Counted from the stretch's first letter, positions 51,654 through 62,404 are shown. The stretch is DNA of 64,000 nt from Streptomyces genisteinicus (GCF_014489615.1 NZ_CP060825.1:1529501-1593500); one strand, 5' to 3'. Notes: a model not told the origin generated them from the letters alone. Numbers and translations: made by a program.

Positions 51654-52405
51654 GCGGGGTTCCTCCCGGCCGTGCTTGCAGATGCTGATGGTGTGGTGGT
51701 CTGTGCGGCGCCGCTCCCGGTGGAGCCGCGCGGGATGAACGTGGTGCAGACGCCGTCGCCGTGGGCGATGGTGGCGAGCCGCTGCACGTGCGTCCCGAGG
51801 AGCTTCGAGAAGAACTCGGTCTCCGCCTCGCACAGCTGCGGGTACTTCTCGGCCGCGTGGGCGACCGGGCAGTGGTGCTGGCAGAGCTGCTCGCCGACCG
51901 GCGCGGTACGGGCCGTAGCAGCGTACCCGTCGGCGCTCAGGGCCTTGGCCAGCGCCTCGGCCCGCTCCTCGGGGGCGGCGGCGGCGACGGCGGCGCGGTA
52001 GTTCTCGCCCTGGGTCTCGATGCGGTCCCGCGCGAAGGCGGCCACGGCGGCCTCGCCGGCCGCTCCGCCGCCCGCGGTCCGCTCGATCCAGCGGAGGGCG
52101 TCGACGGCCAGCGTGTCGTACGACTGGTCGAAGGCGTCCCGGCCGCAGTCGGTGAGGGCGAAGACCTTGGCGGGGCGGCCGCGGGTGCGCGTGCCGTAGA
52201 CACGCTGCTCACGGGGTTCCACGACGTTCTCGGAGACGAGGGCGTCGAGGTGGCGGCGGACGGCCGCCTGGGTGAGCCCGAGCCGGCCCGCGAGGTCGGC
52301 GACGGTGGAGGGGCCGTGGTCCAGTACGGAGCGCGCGACACGGTTGCGCGTGGAGCGCTCACCGGTCGCGAGTTCCTCGTGGGGAGCCTCGCCAGCGTTT
52401 TTCAC
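51650..52405 (-). CDS. sufR: SufR [Fe-S]-dependent repressor of the suf operon
   Basis: 251 aa. Winged HTH at about 20-80 ([25 protein letters not shown]) and a C-terminal cluster-binding region with C175, C179 and C192 ([21 protein letters not shown]). Senses Fe-S status and represses its own operon. The GTG at 52405 lacks a ribosome-binding site and lies inside a CAAC-N6-GTTG palindrome. Confidence 0.93.
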   Translation of the reverse strand: MKNAGEAPHEELATGERSTRNRVARSVLDHGPSTVADLAGRLGLTQAAVRRHLDALVSENVVEPREQRVYGTRTRGRPAKVFALTDCGRDAFDQSYDTLAVDALRWIERTAGGGAAGEAAVAAFARDRIETQGENYRAAVAAAAPEERAEALAKALSADGYAATARTAPVGEQLCQHHCPVAHAAEKYPQLCEAETEFFSKLLGTHVQRLATIAHGDGVCTTFIPRGSTGSGAAQTTTPSASASTAGRNPA

Positions 52406-52441
52406 AACGCCATTGTTGCGTAATTCATCGGCGAACGACAA
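52405..52441 (-). promoter_or_regulatory. SufR operator and leaderless sufR promoter
   Basis: Palindrome CAAC-GCCATT-GTTG at 52405-52418 equals the CAAC-N6-GTTG operator described for Streptomyces SufR. On the minus strand TTGTCG (52441-52436), 18 bp, AACAAT (52417-52412) puts transcription start at about the GTG. The repressor would therefore cover the -10, the start site and the first base of the start codon. Confidence 0.7.
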
Positions 52442-52722
52442 GCCACGTCCCGGCCCCCGCGCGGTGCCGTGCATCACTTAGGCATACCTAAGCTGACCTG
52501 CGGAAACGATCACCCGGACCGCTCCGCCGCAGGTCCGGGCCGCTGTCCGCGCCACCCCCGGGAGACGCCCCACGGGCGCCGCCGGGCCGCCTCACGGGAT
52601 CGAATCCCGGCGGAACCCGCCGCGTGGCGGCCACCGCCGGCCCGCGTGACCGGCCCGTGCCCCGCCGGTCCGGCCCGCGGGCCGGTCACGGGGGCGCGGG
52701 CGGAGGCGTCCGGGCGGGTCCC

Positions 52723-52728
52723 TAGACT
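52723..52728 (+). promoter_or_regulatory. -10 box of a leaderless promoter for the ABC transporter
   Basis: TAGACT seven bases before ATG 52736; no ribosome-binding site. Confidence 0.5.
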
Positions 52729-52735
52729 TCCCCGC

Positions 52736-53662
52736 ATGAGTGACGAGTGGGCCGTCCGGGTCCGGGGCCTGGTCAAACGGTACGGATCGAAGACCGCGGT
52801 GGACGGCCTGGACCTCGACGTGGCCACCGGCTCCGTGACCGCCGTGCTCGGCCCCAACGGCGCCGGGAAGACGACCACGGTGGAGACCTGCGAGGGCTAC
52901 CGCCGTCCCGACGCGGGCACCGTGCGCGTCCTCGGACTCGACCCGGTGGCCGACGCGGCCCGGCTGCGTCCGCGGATCGGCGTGATGCTCCAGTCGGGCG
53001 GCGTCTACTCCGGCGCCCGCGCCGAGGAGATGCTCCGGCACATGGCGCGGTTGCACGCCCACCCGCTGGACGTCGACGACCTGATCGAACGTCTGGGGCT
53101 GGGCGGCTGCGGCCGCACCTCCTACCGGCGGCTCTCCGGCGGCCAGCAGCAGCGCCTGGCGCTCGCCATGGCCGTCGTCGGCCGCCCCGAGCTGGTCTTC
53201 CTCGACGAGCCGACGGCGGGCCTCGACCCGCAGGCCCGCCGTTCCACCTGGGAGCTGGTGCGCGAACTGCGCGCCGACGGCGTCACCACCGTGCTGACCA
53301 CCCACTTCATGGACGAGGCCGAGGAGCTGTCGGACGCGGTCGCGATCGTGGACGCGGGCCGGGTGATCGCCCGGGGCACCGCCGAGGAGCTGTGCCGGGG
53401 CGGCGCCGAGAACACCCTCCGCTTCACCGGCAGGCCCGGTCTCGACATCGGCTCCCTGCTCAAGGCACTGCCCGACGGCTCCACCGCCGCCGAGCCGACC
53501 CCCGGCGTCTACCGCGTCGGCGGCCGGGTCGACCCGCAGCTGCTGGCCACCGTGACCTCCTGGTGCGCCCAGCACGGGGTGATGCCCGACCGGATCTCGG
53601 TGGAGCGGCACACGCTGGAGGACGTCTTCCTGGAGCTGACCGGCAAGGAGCTGCGCGGATGA
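52736..53662 (+). CDS. ABC-2-type transporter ATP-binding protein
   Basis: 308 aa. Walker A GPNGAGKTT at 39-47, Q-loop VMLQSGGVY, signature LSGGQQQRLALA and Walker B LVFLDEPTAGLD. A drug-exporter-type C-terminal extension of about 80 residues follows. Overlaps the permease gene by 4 nt; with it forms a two-gene exporter. Confidence 0.93.
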   Translation: MSDEWAVRVRGLVKRYGSKTAVDGLDLDVATGSVTAVLGPNGAGKTTTVETCEGYRRPDAGTVRVLGLDPVADAARLRPRIGVMLQSGGVYSGARAEEMLRHMARLHAHPLDVDDLIERLGLGGCGRTSYRRLSGGQQQRLALAMAVVGRPELVFLDEPTAGLDPQARRSTWELVRELRADGVTTVLTTHFMDEAEELSDAVAIVDAGRVIARGTAEELCRGGAENTLRFTGRPGLDIGSLLKALPDGSTAAEPTPGVYRVGGRVDPQLLATVTSWCAQHGVMPDRISVERHTLEDVFLELTGKELRG

Positions 53663-54426
53663 GCACCGGCATGTACACCCCGAAGCCGGGCGCGGCACCC
53701 CTCGCCCGCATGATCACCGCCCAGGCGGCCTTCGAGACCAGGATGCTGCTGCGCAACGGCGAGCAGCTGCTGCTCACCGTGATCATCCCGTCGCTGCTGC
53801 TGGTCCTCTTCTCCACGGTCGACATCGTCGACACCGGGGCGGGCGAGCCGGTCGACTTCCTCGCCCCGGGGGTCCTCGCCCTGGCGGTCATGTCGACGGC
53901 GTTCACCGGCCAGGCCATCGCGACCGGCTTCGAGCGGCGCTACGGCGTGCTCAAGCGGCTCGGCGCCTCGCCCGTCCCCCGGTGGGCGCTGATGTGCGCC
54001 AAGACGCTGTCGGTGCTCGCGACCGAGGTGCTCCAGATCCTGCTGCTGACGGTGATCGCGTTCGGCCTCGGCTGGAACCCGCAGGGCAACCCGCTGTGGG
54101 CGGTGCTGCTCCTGGTGCTCGGCACCGCGGCCTTCTCCGGGCTCGGGCTGCTGATGGCGGGGACGCTGAAGGCCGAGGCGACGCTGGCCGCGGCCAATCT
54201 GGTCTTCCTCCTGCTCCTGGTGGGCGGTGGCGTGATCGTGCCGCTGGACCGCTTCCCCGAGGGCGTCGCCGCGGTGCTCGCCCTGCTGCCGATCTCGGCG
54301 CTCTCCGACGGCCTGCGCGACGTCCTGCGGGACGGCGCGGGAGTGCCGTGGGGAGACATGGGCATTCTCGCCGTGTGGGCCGTGCTCGGACTGGGTGCCG
54401 CAGCCCGGCTCTTCCGCTGGGAGTGA
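53659..54426 (+). CDS. ABC-2-type transporter permease
   Basis: 255 aa with six membrane helices; LLLTVIIPSLLLVLF first, then GFERRYGVLKRLGASPVPRWAL, the cytosolic ABC-2 coupling segment, and a helix with LLLVGGGVIVPLDRFP. ATG overlaps the preceding stop. Substrate unknown, probably a drug or lipid-like compound. Confidence 0.92.
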   Translation: MSTGMYTPKPGAAPLARMITAQAAFETRMLLRNGEQLLLTVIIPSLLLVLFSTVDIVDTGAGEPVDFLAPGVLALAVMSTAFTGQAIATGFERRYGVLKRLGASPVPRWALMCAKTLSVLATEVLQILLLTVIAFGLGWNPQGNPLWAVLLLVLGTAAFSGLGLLMAGTLKAEATLAAANLVFLLLLVGGGVIVPLDRFPEGVAAVLALLPISALSDGLRDVLRDGAGVPWGDMGILAVWAVLGLGAAARLFRWE

Positions 54427-54475
54427 GGCGCGCGCCAGGATGCTTCCATCGGGACCCGCACGACCGGAGGTCTGG

Positions 54476-55594
54476 ATGGAACGCTGTGCCGTACTGCGAC
54501 TCGACGCGCAATGGGCGAAGGTCAGGTCGGGCCGCCCCGGGGCCGCGCCCCGCGAGCGGGAGCGGATGCTCACCGATCTGATCGCCGCGCTCGCCCCGCA
54601 CGCCGTGGACGATCTCTCCCTCACCGCCAGACTCGGGCTGCGCTACAGCGACCTGGCCCGCCACCACTTCGACATCGGCAGACGCGTGGACGCGCTGGCC
54701 GCCGTCGACGCGGCCGTCCGCCACGGCGCCGAGCCCGCCGGGCACGACGCAGAGCACGCGCGGTGGTTCGCCCGGGCCCTGATCAGCCAGGCCGTCTACC
54801 TCGCCGAGCCGCTCAGCGACGAACTCGGGCTGCCGCGCTACGCCTTCCACCCGCAGGGCGAACAGCCGGGGGCGGATGACCGGCTGGCGGGTCTGGCGGC
54901 GGTCGACGCGACGCACCGGGCCATCGCCGTCTGGGAGTCCCTGGACCAGGGCGACCCCCGCAACCGTGAGGGGCTGGCCCAGGCCCACGCGTTCCTCGGC
55001 GACCGGCTGGAGGAACTCGGCCGCCCGGTGGACGCGGCGGAGTGGGCGGTGCGGGCGGAACGTGCCTTCCACGACGCGTGGACGGCGCCGGACCCCGCCG
55101 AGCGGGCCCACGCCGCCGTCCTGGAGCACCTGGGCGACCAGCTGGAGCGCCGGCTGCGGCGCTGCCCCTTCGACGGCGGGCTCACCCAGCTGCACAAACG
55201 GGAACTGCTGCCGGCCCGGCTGCTGCCGCTGGCCGTGGTCGCGGGACGCATCGAGGGCATGTCGCCGGACGCGATCGCCGAGGGGCTGGCCCTGGACCGT
55301 GCCGAGGTGCGCCGGATCCTGCGGGCTCGCTCCTGGCGGGCCGTGTGGCGGTTCGACGTCTGCGCGGGGGACGGCTCGTGGCGGCCAATGGCCTTCCCGT
55401 GGCGCGGGATGGACGCGGTGACGGACCGCACGGCGCAGGCGGTGGCGGACGAGCTCGCCGACGCGTTCCTGCACTCTCCGGACCGGCCGGCCGACGCCGC
55501 CCGCTGGCGGTTCGCCCTCTGGTGGGACGAGGAGGACCACTGGGACGGTTCGCGCTTCCGCATGACGTTCCCGCCCGGAACCGACCCCTCGTGA
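54476..55594 (+). CDS. Uncharacterised TPR-like actinobacterial protein
   Basis: 372 aa. Residues about 30-220 form paired helices resembling TPRs (LSLTARLGLRYSDLARHHFDIG; AHAFLGDRLEELGRPVDAAEWA). A region at about 250-300 (MSPDAIAEGLALDRAEVRRIL) looks like a small HTH, and the end is Trp/Asp-rich. Not recognised. GGAGG precedes ATG 54476. It lies between an exporter and ctaA. Confidence 0.75.
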   Translation: MERCAVLRLDAQWAKVRSGRPGAAPRERERMLTDLIAALAPHAVDDLSLTARLGLRYSDLARHHFDIGRRVDALAAVDAAVRHGAEPAGHDAEHARWFARALISQAVYLAEPLSDELGLPRYAFHPQGEQPGADDRLAGLAAVDATHRAIAVWESLDQGDPRNREGLAQAHAFLGDRLEELGRPVDAAEWAVRAERAFHDAWTAPDPAERAHAAVLEHLGDQLERRLRRCPFDGGLTQLHKRELLPARLLPLAVVAGRIEGMSPDAIAEGLALDRAEVRRILRARSWRAVWRFDVCAGDGSWRPMAFPWRGMDAVTDRTAQAVADELADAFLHSPDRPADAARWRFALWWDEEDHWDGSRFRMTFPPGTDPS

Positions 55595-55615
55595 ATGCAT
55601 GCACAAGCGCCCGCC

Positions 55616-55621
55616 TACGAT
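55616..55621 (+). promoter_or_regulatory. -10 box of a leaderless promoter for ctaA
   Basis: TACGAT seven bases before GTG 55629. A longer frame from 55599 would begin before the promoter and is therefore unlikely. Confidence 0.5.
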
Positions 55622-55628
55622 AGGGGCC

Positions 55629-56588
55629 GTGCAGACCCCCCTCGCCCACATCGCCAAGCGCTGGACCCCGTCGCCCCGGACCCTGCGGCGCGCCGCCCTC
55701 TCCGCCGTCCTGATGAGCGTGCTCATCATCGTGACGGGCGGCGCCGTCCGGCTGACCGGATCCGGCCTCGGTTGCGACACCTGGCCCAAGTGCACGGACG
55801 ACAGCCTGTTCGCCACGCCCGCGCAGGGTCTCCACGGCGCGATCGAGTTCGGCAACCGGCTGCTGACCTACGTGCTGTCCGCGGCCGTCGGCTGGGCGAT
55901 CATCGCCGTGCGCTCCGTCAAGCCGCGGCGCCGGGGCCTCACCCGGCTGGCCTGGGTGCAGTTCTGGATCGTGCTGGCCAACGCGGTGATCGGCGGGATC
56001 ACCGTCTGGCTGGGTCTCAACCCCTGGAGCGTGGCCGGGCACTTCCTGCTCGCGAACGGTCTGCTGACGGTGGCGACGATCACCTGGGTGCGCACCGGCG
56101 AGGGCGACGGCGCCCCCCGTCCCCGCGTGCCGCGCCCGGTGCGCAAGCTGTCCTGGGCGATCGTCGGGGCGACGGTGGTGCTGATCGTGCTGGGCACGTC
56201 GGTGACGGGCTCGGGCAAGCACGCGGGCGACAGCAGCGACGTGCCGCGGATGCCGTGGGACTGGGCGGCCGCCGCCCACATCCACGCCATCGCCGCCTGG
56301 GTGGTCTGCGCGCTGGCCGTCGCCATGTGGCTGGTGGTCCGCGTGGTGGACGCTCCGGACGACACCCGGGCCCGCGCACGCGACCTGCTGCTGGTGGTCC
56401 TGGCGCAGGGCGTGATCGGCTACGTGCAGTACTTCACCGACGTACCGGAGATCCTGGTGGGCCTGCACATGCTGGGCTCCGCGCTGCTGTGGATCGCCGT
56501 GGTCCGGCTCGCGATGAGCCTGCGCGAACGGCCCGCGGTCGCGGTCCCCTCCCCCGGCCGCCCCGCGGACGCGCTCTCCGCCGCCTGA
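55629..56588 (+). CDS. ctaA: Heme A synthase
   Basis: 319 aa, eight membrane helices. Converts heme O to heme A in the membrane. N-terminal GGAVRLTGSGLGCDTWPKC with the extracytoplasmic Cys pair, HGAIEFGNRLLTY (His ligand), HFLLANGLL and the second-half AAAAHIHAIAAW and VGLHMLGSAL ligands. GTG 55629 chosen for a leaderless start. ctaB is encoded 1.3 kb away on the other strand. Confidence 0.94.
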   Translation: MQTPLAHIAKRWTPSPRTLRRAALSAVLMSVLIIVTGGAVRLTGSGLGCDTWPKCTDDSLFATPAQGLHGAIEFGNRLLTYVLSAAVGWAIIAVRSVKPRRRGLTRLAWVQFWIVLANAVIGGITVWLGLNPWSVAGHFLLANGLLTVATITWVRTGEGDGAPRPRVPRPVRKLSWAIVGATVVLIVLGTSVTGSGKHAGDSSDVPRMPWDWAAAAHIHAIAAWVVCALAVAMWLVVRVVDAPDDTRARARDLLLVVLAQGVIGYVQYFTDVPEILVGLHMLGSALLWIAVVRLAMSLRERPAVAVPSPGRPADALSAA

Positions 56589-57433
56589 CCGGCGCGCGCT
56601 GCCGGCGACTCCGCTCGCGCCGCCGCGAGGCAGTACGCACTCCGGCGCGTTGACCGGCGCCGAAGGCTCCCGGCCGACGGCCCCGCGGTCACCGGCCCTC
56701 CCGGCCGCGCACAGCAGCCCGGCGACCCCTGGCCCGGGACACCCCGACACGGAACGCACCCCGGCGCGATGCCCGGGACCGGACGCTCCCGGCCGGCGGC
56801 CCCGCGTGTGCACAGAACTCCCCGGCGGTGCACGGCCACCCGGGCGGGGCTCCCGCAGGCAGCGGCCCGGCGACTCCGGTTCGCTCCCCGAGACGGAACG
56901 CACTCCGGCGCGTTGCCCGGAACCGGAAGCACAAGCCGACGATTCGGCCTCCACGGCGGCCGCGGTGCCGCCGGGCCCGTGAGGTCACCTGGCGGCCCGG
57001 AGCCGGACGGGCCGGTGCCGATGCGGGTGCCCTTCGGCAGGCGTCTGCCCGCCTCGGCCGCCACCGGCCCGCGTCGGCGGGCCGGGTGGACGGGCGGGCG
57101 GGCAGTGGATTCCGGGACCGGGCAGCGAGGGCGTCGGTGTCAGGCGGCGACCCGGTCCGGACGGCGCGGAACGCGGTGACGGGCGGCCGGCGGCCCCCCG
57201 GGAGGGGGCCGGTCCGGGCCTCGGAGGTGCCGGGGGCCGGGTTCCGTGCGGAGCACCCCGTGGCAGTACCGGCCGGCCCGGCACACCGAGGAGGCGGCGC
57301 CGGCCCCGGGGCCTTTCCTGCTCCGGGCGACGCTTCCCCGGGCCGGACTTCCCCATACCGTGCTTCCTCGGGCCACGCGTCCCCGGACCGTGCTTCCCCG
57401 GTCCTGATGGGCGATCCCGGCGGGAGGCGCCGC
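56589..57433. repeat. 845-bp gene-free region with three ~60-bp imperfect direct repeats
   Basis: Three copies of a unit around GGAACGCACTCCGGCGCG, with acgcac at 56635, 56754 and 56898. Upstream each carries a CCGGCGAC element and the first two are followed by GCTCCCGGCCG. Two short CCGTGCTTCC-CGG repeats lie near 57358 and 57389. Open frames here have repeat-derived Pro/Gly/Arg/Cys composition and no codon bias, so I see no gene. Confidence 0.7.
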
Positions 57434-57790
57434 TCAGCCGTTGGACGGGCCGCCGACCTGGATGCCCGCCATGCGGGTCCACTCGTAGGGGCCGGTGCGG
57501 ACCTTCGCGGCGAAGTCGCCGTCGAAGGACTCGTGGAGCGTGATGCCGGACTTCTCGGCCGCGCTGACGGCCACGGCGTGCGTGGGGGCGACGAGGTCGC
57601 CCCAGGCTCCGTCCTCGCCGACGAGGACGACGCGGGTGCCCGTCTGTCCGATGTAGGCGAGCTGGCCCTCGGCGCCGCCGTGCGCGGCGGCGAAGGCGTT
57701 GATCTGCTTGGCGAGCTTCGCCGCCTTGCGCGCGGTCTTCGCGTCCGGCCCGGCCTCGTGCTCGCCCGTCTCAACCTCGGTGTCTGCCAT
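57434..57790 (-). CDS. Conserved small actinobacterial protein
   Basis: 118 aa. KTARKAAKLAKQINAFAAAHGGAEGQLAYIG, then TRVVLVGEDGAWGDLVA and KSGITLHESFDGDFAAKV; an alpha/beta domain with a basic N-terminal helix. Found near ctaB in streptomycetes; function unknown. GTAGCATCC precedes the ATG, so the ribosome-binding site is weak. Confidence 0.75.
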   Translation of the reverse strand: MADTEVETGEHEAGPDAKTARKAAKLAKQINAFAAAHGGAEGQLAYIGQTGTRVVLVGEDGAWGDLVAPTHAVAVSAAEKSGITLHESFDGDFAAKVRTGPYEWTRMAGIQVGGPSNG

Positions 57791-57868
57791 GGCCAGGATG
57801 CTACCGGCGGGTAGTCGCCCTGGCCACGGCGGGGGCGGGTGGCACGCGCCACCCCGGCAGGCGGGTGC

Positions 57869-58816
57869 TCAGCGCAGGAACGGGTCGACCGCGACGGCGA
57901 CGAAGAGCAGCGAGACGTAGGTGATGGACCAGTGGAACAGCCGCATCTCCTTGAGCTTGCCGCCGGTCGCTCCGCTCCGGGCGCGGCTCTGGAGCGCGTG
58001 CGCCTCCCAGAGCCACCAGCCGCCCGCGGCGAGGGCCACGGCCGTGTAGAACCAGCCGGTGTAGCCGAGCGGGGTGAGCAGCAGCGAGACGGCGACCATC
58101 ACCCAGCTGTAGAGGACGATCTGGCGGGCGACGACCGTGTTGCCGGCCACGACGGGCAGCATCGGCACGCCGACGCGGGCGTAGTCCTCCTTCACCTTCA
58201 TCGACAGCGGCCAGTAGTGCGGCGGCGTCCAGAAGAAGATGACCAGGAAGAGGATGACCGCGGCCCACGACATCGAGTTGGTCACCGAGGACCAGCCGAT
58301 GAGCACCGGCATGCAGCCCGCGATGCCGCCCCAGACGATGTTCTGCGCCGTACGGCGCTTGAGGAGCATCGTGTAGACGACCACGTAGAACAGCAGTGCG
58401 CCGAGCGCCAGTGCGGCGGAGAGCCAGTTGACCAGCAGGCCGAACCAGAGCGTGGAGACGACCGCGAGGACGAGGCCGAAGACCAGCCCCTCGCGCGGCG
58501 AGACCATGCCGGTCACCAGCGGACGCTGCGCCGTGCGGTCCATGAGCGCGTCGATGTCGCGGTCGATGTACATGTTGAGCGCGTTGGCGCCCCCCGCGGA
58601 GAGGTAGCCGCCGAGACAGGTGGCGAGCACCAGCCAGAGGTCGGGCACGCCCTGTTCGGCGAGGAACATCACCGGCACGGTGGTGATGAGCAGCAGCTCG
58701 ATGATCCGCGGCTTGGTCAGCGCCACGAACGCCCTGACGCGGGCCCCGAACGGCCGACGGCCCCCCGGGCCGGAAGCCAAGACGACCCCTGCGGGTCGGG
58801 ACTCGACGGCCGTCAC
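57869..58816 (-). CDS. ctaB: Protoheme IX farnesyltransferase (heme O synthase)
   Basis: 315 aa, UbiA-superfamily prenyltransferase with nine membrane helices. [17 protein letters not shown], the [15 protein letters not shown]sp-rich motif and a second Asp/Glu region ([16 protein letters not shown]). Adds farnesyl to heme B to give heme O, the substrate of CtaA. GTG 58816 has AGGGG five bases upstream; a GTG two codons before is possible. Confidence 0.93.
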   Translation of the reverse strand: MTAVESRPAGVVLASGPGGRRPFGARVRAFVALTKPRIIELLLITTVPVMFLAEQGVPDLWLVLATCLGGYLSAGGANALNMYIDRDIDALMDRTAQRPLVTGMVSPREGLVFGLVLAVVSTLWFGLLVNWLSAALALGALLFYVVVYTMLLKRRTAQNIVWGGIAGCMPVLIGWSSVTNSMSWAAVILFLVIFFWTPPHYWPLSMKVKEDYARVGVPMLPVVAGNTVVARQIVLYSWVMVAVSLLLTPLGYTGWFYTAVALAAGGWWLWEAHALQSRARSGATGGKLKEMRLFHWSITYVSLLFVAVAVDPFLR

Positions 58817-59163
58817 GCACACCCCTGACAGAGAAATCCCAGCAAGCCACCGGCGTGAAGGCCCGGTAAAGACTTGCGCGTACCACGCCACTCTAGACGT
58901 TGCCCATGAGCCGATCTTCGCGGGGGTGGACTCGTGTTGAGCCCTCGCGCCGGAACCGTGCGTATACATAGGGGACGGCCGCTGCTCACCTGCGCGGGCG
59001 CGGTCCCAGCACGTGGACACGGGCGGCGCGGGGCCGAAACGTCCTGTTCGATCGGAAGACGCCTGCTGACAAGTAGGGCAACCGACACGACGGTAGGCTC
59101 GACATCGCCCGGTACACCCCTCGTCACCGGGATTCGACATGTGGAGAGGAGCCCTGACTCAGG
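58817..59163. promoter_or_regulatory. Divergent promoter region of ctaB and tkt
   Basis: 347 bp without a gene. A TATACA-like -10 lies at about 58971 on the plus strand, with TTGAGC 20 bp upstream as a poor -35; the tkt leader is then about 180 nt. ACTCTAGACG near 58890 could belong to either direction. GGAGAG precedes the tkt GTG. No riboswitch recognised. Confidence 0.45.
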
Positions 59164-61251
59164 GTGAGCACCAAGCCGACCACCACAGACCTCGAGTGGA
59201 CCGCAGTGGACGATCGTGCGGTCGACACCGCCCGCGTCCTGGCCATGGACGCCGTACAGAAGGTCGGCAACGGCCATCCGGGTACGGCCATGAGCCTGGC
59301 GCCTGCCGCCTACACCCTCTTCCAGAAGGTGATGCGGCACGACCCCGCGGACGCCGACTGGACGGGACGCGACCGCTTCGTGCTGTCCGCGGGCCACTCC
59401 TCCCTGACCCTGTACACCCAGCTCTACCTGGCCGGTTTCGGTCTGGAGCTGGATGACATCAAGGCGTTCCGCACCTGGGGCAGCAAGACCCCCGGTCACC
59501 CGGAGTACGGGCACACGACCGGCGTCGAGACGACGACCGGCCCGCTCGGCCAGGGTGTCGCCAACGCCGTGGGCATGGCCATGGCCGCCCGCTACGAGCG
59601 CGGTCTGTTCGACCCCGAGGCGGCCCCGGGCACCTCGCCGTTCGACCACCACGTCTTCGTGATCGCCGGTGACGGCTGCCTCCAGGAGGGCATCTCCGCC
59701 GAGGCGTCCTCGCTCGCCGGGCACCAGAAGCTCGGCAACCTGGTCCTGCTGTGGGACGACAACCACATCTCGATCGAGGGCGACACCGAGACCGCGGTCT
59801 CCGAGGACACCCTGCAGCGGTACGAGGCCTACGGCTGGCACGTGCAGCGGGTCCTGCCCAAGGAGAACGGCGACCTGGACCCGGCGGCGCTGCACGCGGC
59901 GATCGAGGCCGCCAAGGCCGAGACCACGCGTCCGTCGTTCATCGCGATGCGCTCGATCATCGCCTGGCCCGCCCCGAACGCCCAGAACACCGAGGCCGCG
60001 CACGGCTCGGCGCTGGGCGACGAGGAGGTCGCTGCCACCAAGCGCGTCCTGGGCTTCGACCCGGAGCAGAGCTTCGAGGTCTCCGACGAGGTCCTCGCGC
60101 ACACCCGTGGCGCGCTGGACCGGGGCCGTGACGTGCGCGCCGAGTGGGAGAAGACGTTCGCCGCGTGGCGCACGGCCAACCCCGAGCGGGCCGCCGACTT
60201 CGACCGGATCCGCGCGGGCGAGCTGCCCGCCGGCTGGGAGGAGAAGCTGCCCGAGTTCGAGACCGGCAAGGGGGTGGCCACCCGCGCCGCCTCCGGCAAG
60301 GTCCTGCAGGCGCTGGGCCCGGTCGTCCCCGAGCTGTGGGGCGGCTCCGCCGACCTCGCCGGGTCGAACAACACGACGATCGACAAGACGTCGTCGTTCC
60401 TGCCCGCCGGCAACCCGCTGCCGGAGGCCGACCCGTACGGCCGCACCGTGCACTTCGGCATCCGCGAGCACGCGATGGCCGCGGTGATGAACGGCATCAC
60501 CCTGCACGGCAACACCCGTGTCTTCGGCGGCACCTTCCTGGTGTTCTCCGACTACATGCGCAACGCCGTCCGGCTCTCCGCGCTGATGCACCTGCCGGTC
60601 ACCTACGTGTGGACGCACGACTCGATCGGTCTCGGCGAGGACGGCCCGACGCACCAGCCGGTGGAGCACCTCGCCTCGCTGCGCGCCATCCCCGGGCTGA
60701 ACGTCGTCCGCCCGGCCGACGCCAACGAGACCGCGATCGCCTGGCGCGAGATCCTGCGGCGCTGGACGAAGGAGTTCGGCGTGGGCGCCCCGCACGGTCT
60801 GGCGCTGACCCGTCAGGGCGTGCCGACCTACGAGCGCAACGAGGACGCGGCCAAGGGCGGCTACGTGCTGTTCGAGGCGGAGGGCGGCGCTCCGGAGGTC
60901 GTGCTGATCGGCACCGGCTCCGAGGTGCAGCTGGCCGTGGAGGCGCGTGAGCAGCTCCAGGCCGCCGGCGTGCCGGCGCGGGTCGTGTCGATGCCCTCGG
61001 TGGAGTGGTTCGAGGAGCAGGAGCAGTCCTACAAGGACGCGGTGCTCCCGCCGTCCGTGCGGGCGCGTGTCGCGGTCGAGGCCGGTGTCGGCCTGACCTG
61101 GCACCGCTACGTCGGGGACGCCGGCCGCATCGTCTCGCTGGAGCACTTCGGCGCCTCCGCGGACGCGAAGGTCCTGTTCCGCGAGTTCGGCTTCACCGCC
61201 GACGCGGTGGCCGCCGCGGCCCGGGAATCCATCGAAGCCGCCGCGCGCTGA
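59164..61251 (+). CDS. tkt: Transketolase
   Basis: 695 aa. TPP enzyme of the pentose phosphate pathway: [13 protein letters not shown], the TPP/Mg motif GDGCLQEG...[14 protein letters not shown] and the pyrimidine-domain [14 protein letters not shown]lu. GTG start. First gene of tkt-tal-zwf-opcA. Confidence 0.97.
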   Translation: MSTKPTTTDLEWTAVDDRAVDTARVLAMDAVQKVGNGHPGTAMSLAPAAYTLFQKVMRHDPADADWTGRDRFVLSAGHSSLTLYTQLYLAGFGLELDDIKAFRTWGSKTPGHPEYGHTTGVETTTGPLGQGVANAVGMAMAARYERGLFDPEAAPGTSPFDHHVFVIAGDGCLQEGISAEASSLAGHQKLGNLVLLWDDNHISIEGDTETAVSEDTLQRYEAYGWHVQRVLPKENGDLDPAALHAAIEAAKAETTRPSFIAMRSIIAWPAPNAQNTEAAHGSALGDEEVAATKRVLGFDPEQSFEVSDEVLAHTRGALDRGRDVRAEWEKTFAAWRTANPERAADFDRIRAGELPAGWEEKLPEFETGKGVATRAASGKVLQALGPVVPELWGGSADLAGSNNTTIDKTSSFLPAGNPLPEADPYGRTVHFGIREHAMAAVMNGITLHGNTRVFGGTFLVFSDYMRNAVRLSALMHLPVTYVWTHDSIGLGEDGPTHQPVEHLASLRAIPGLNVVRPADANETAIAWREILRRWTKEFGVGAPHGLALTRQGVPTYERNEDAAKGGYVLFEAEGGAPEVVLIGTGSEVQLAVEAREQLQAAGVPARVVSMPSVEWFEEQEQSYKDAVLPPSVRARVAVEAGVGLTWHRYVGDAGRIVSLEHFGASADAKVLFREFGFTADAVAAAARESIEAAAR

Positions 61252-61285
61252 CGCCGGTACACGACAAACAGGAGATGCAACTCTC

Positions 61286-62404
61286 ATGACGGACGCACTC
61301 AAGCGCCTCTCCGACGAAGGCGTCGCGATCTGGCTGGACGACCTGTCCCGCACCCGGATCACCTCCGGCAACCTCGCCGAGCTGATCGACCAGCAGCACG
61401 TCGTCGGCGTCACCACCAACCCGTCGATCTTCCAGAAGGCGATCTCGGACGGCCACGGCTACGACCAGCAGCTCGAGGACCTCGCGGCCCGCAGGGTGAC
61501 CGTCGAGGAAGCCATCCGCATGATCACGACGGCCGACGTGCGCGACGCCGCCGACATCCTGCGCCCGGTGTTCGACGCGACCGACGGCCAGGACGGCCGG
61601 GTCTCGATCGAGGTGGACCCGCGCCTGGCGCACGACACCAAGGCGACGATCGCCGAGGCCAAGCAGCTCGCCTGGCTCGTGGACCGTCCGAACACCCTCA
61701 TCAAGATCCCGGCCACCCTGGCGGGTCTCCCGGCGATCACCGAGGTCATCGGCCTCGGGATCAGCGTCAACGTCACGCTGATCTTCTCGCTGGAGCGCTA
61801 CCGCGCGGTCATGGACGCCTACGTCGCCGGTCTGGAGAAGGCGAAGGAGCGCGGCCTGGACCTGTCGAAGATCCACTCGGTGGCGTCCTTCTTCGTGTCC
61901 CGGGTGGACACCGAGATCGACAAGCGCCTGGACGCGCTGGGCACCCCGGCGGCCGCGGAGGCCCGCGGCAAGGCGGCCCTGGCCAACGCCCGTCTGGCGT
62001 ACGAGGCGTTCGAGGAGGTCTTCTCCTCGGACCGCTGGTCCGCCCTCGACAAGGCGCAGGCCAACAAGCAGCGTCCGCTGTGGGCGTCGACCGGCGTCAA
62101 GGACAAGGCGTACAAGGACACCCTGTACGTCGACGAGCTGGTCGCCCCGGGCACGGTCAACACCATGCCGGAGGCCACCCTCGACGCCACCGCCGACCAC
62201 GGGCAGATCACCGGCGACACCGTGCGCGGCACCTACGCGCAGGCCCGCGCCGACCTCGACGCGGTCGAGAAGCTCGGCATCTCCTACGACGAGGTCGTCC
62301 AGCTGCTGGAGGACGAGGGCGTGGAGAAGTTCGAGTCCGCCTGGAACGACCTGCTCGCCTCGACCGAGGCGGAGCTCAAGCGCCTCGCACCCTCGGAGGG
62401 CTGA
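61286..62404 (+). CDS. tal: Transaldolase
   Basis: 372-aa class I aldolase barrel of the long actinobacterial type. Schiff-base lysine in [13 protein letters not shown] (about K139), [15 protein letters not shown] and [18 protein letters not shown] 61286, 34 bp after tkt. Confidence 0.97.
   Translation: MTDALKRLSDEGVAIWLDDLSRTRITSGNLAELIDQQHVVGVTTNPSIFQKAISDGHGYDQQLEDLAARRVTVEEAIRMITTADVRDAADILRPVFDATDGQDGRVSIEVDPRLAHDTKATIAEAKQLAWLVDRPNTLIKIPATLAGLPAITEVIGLGISVNVTLIFSLERYRAVMDAYVAGLEKAKERGLDLSKIHSVASFFVSRVDTEIDKRLDALGTPAAAEARGKAALANARLAYEAFEEVFSSDRWSALDKAQANKQRPLWASTGVKDKAYKDTLYVDELVAPGTVNTMPEATLDATADHGQITGDTVRGTYAQARADLDAVEKLGISYDEVVQLLEDEGVEKFESAWNDLLASTEAELKRLAPSEG

Noticed and set aside
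56420..57064. A Cys/Pro-rich minus-strand protein
   Set aside because: Its repeated peptide pattern comes from the direct repeats in the DNA; no ribosome-binding site, overlaps the ctaA end.
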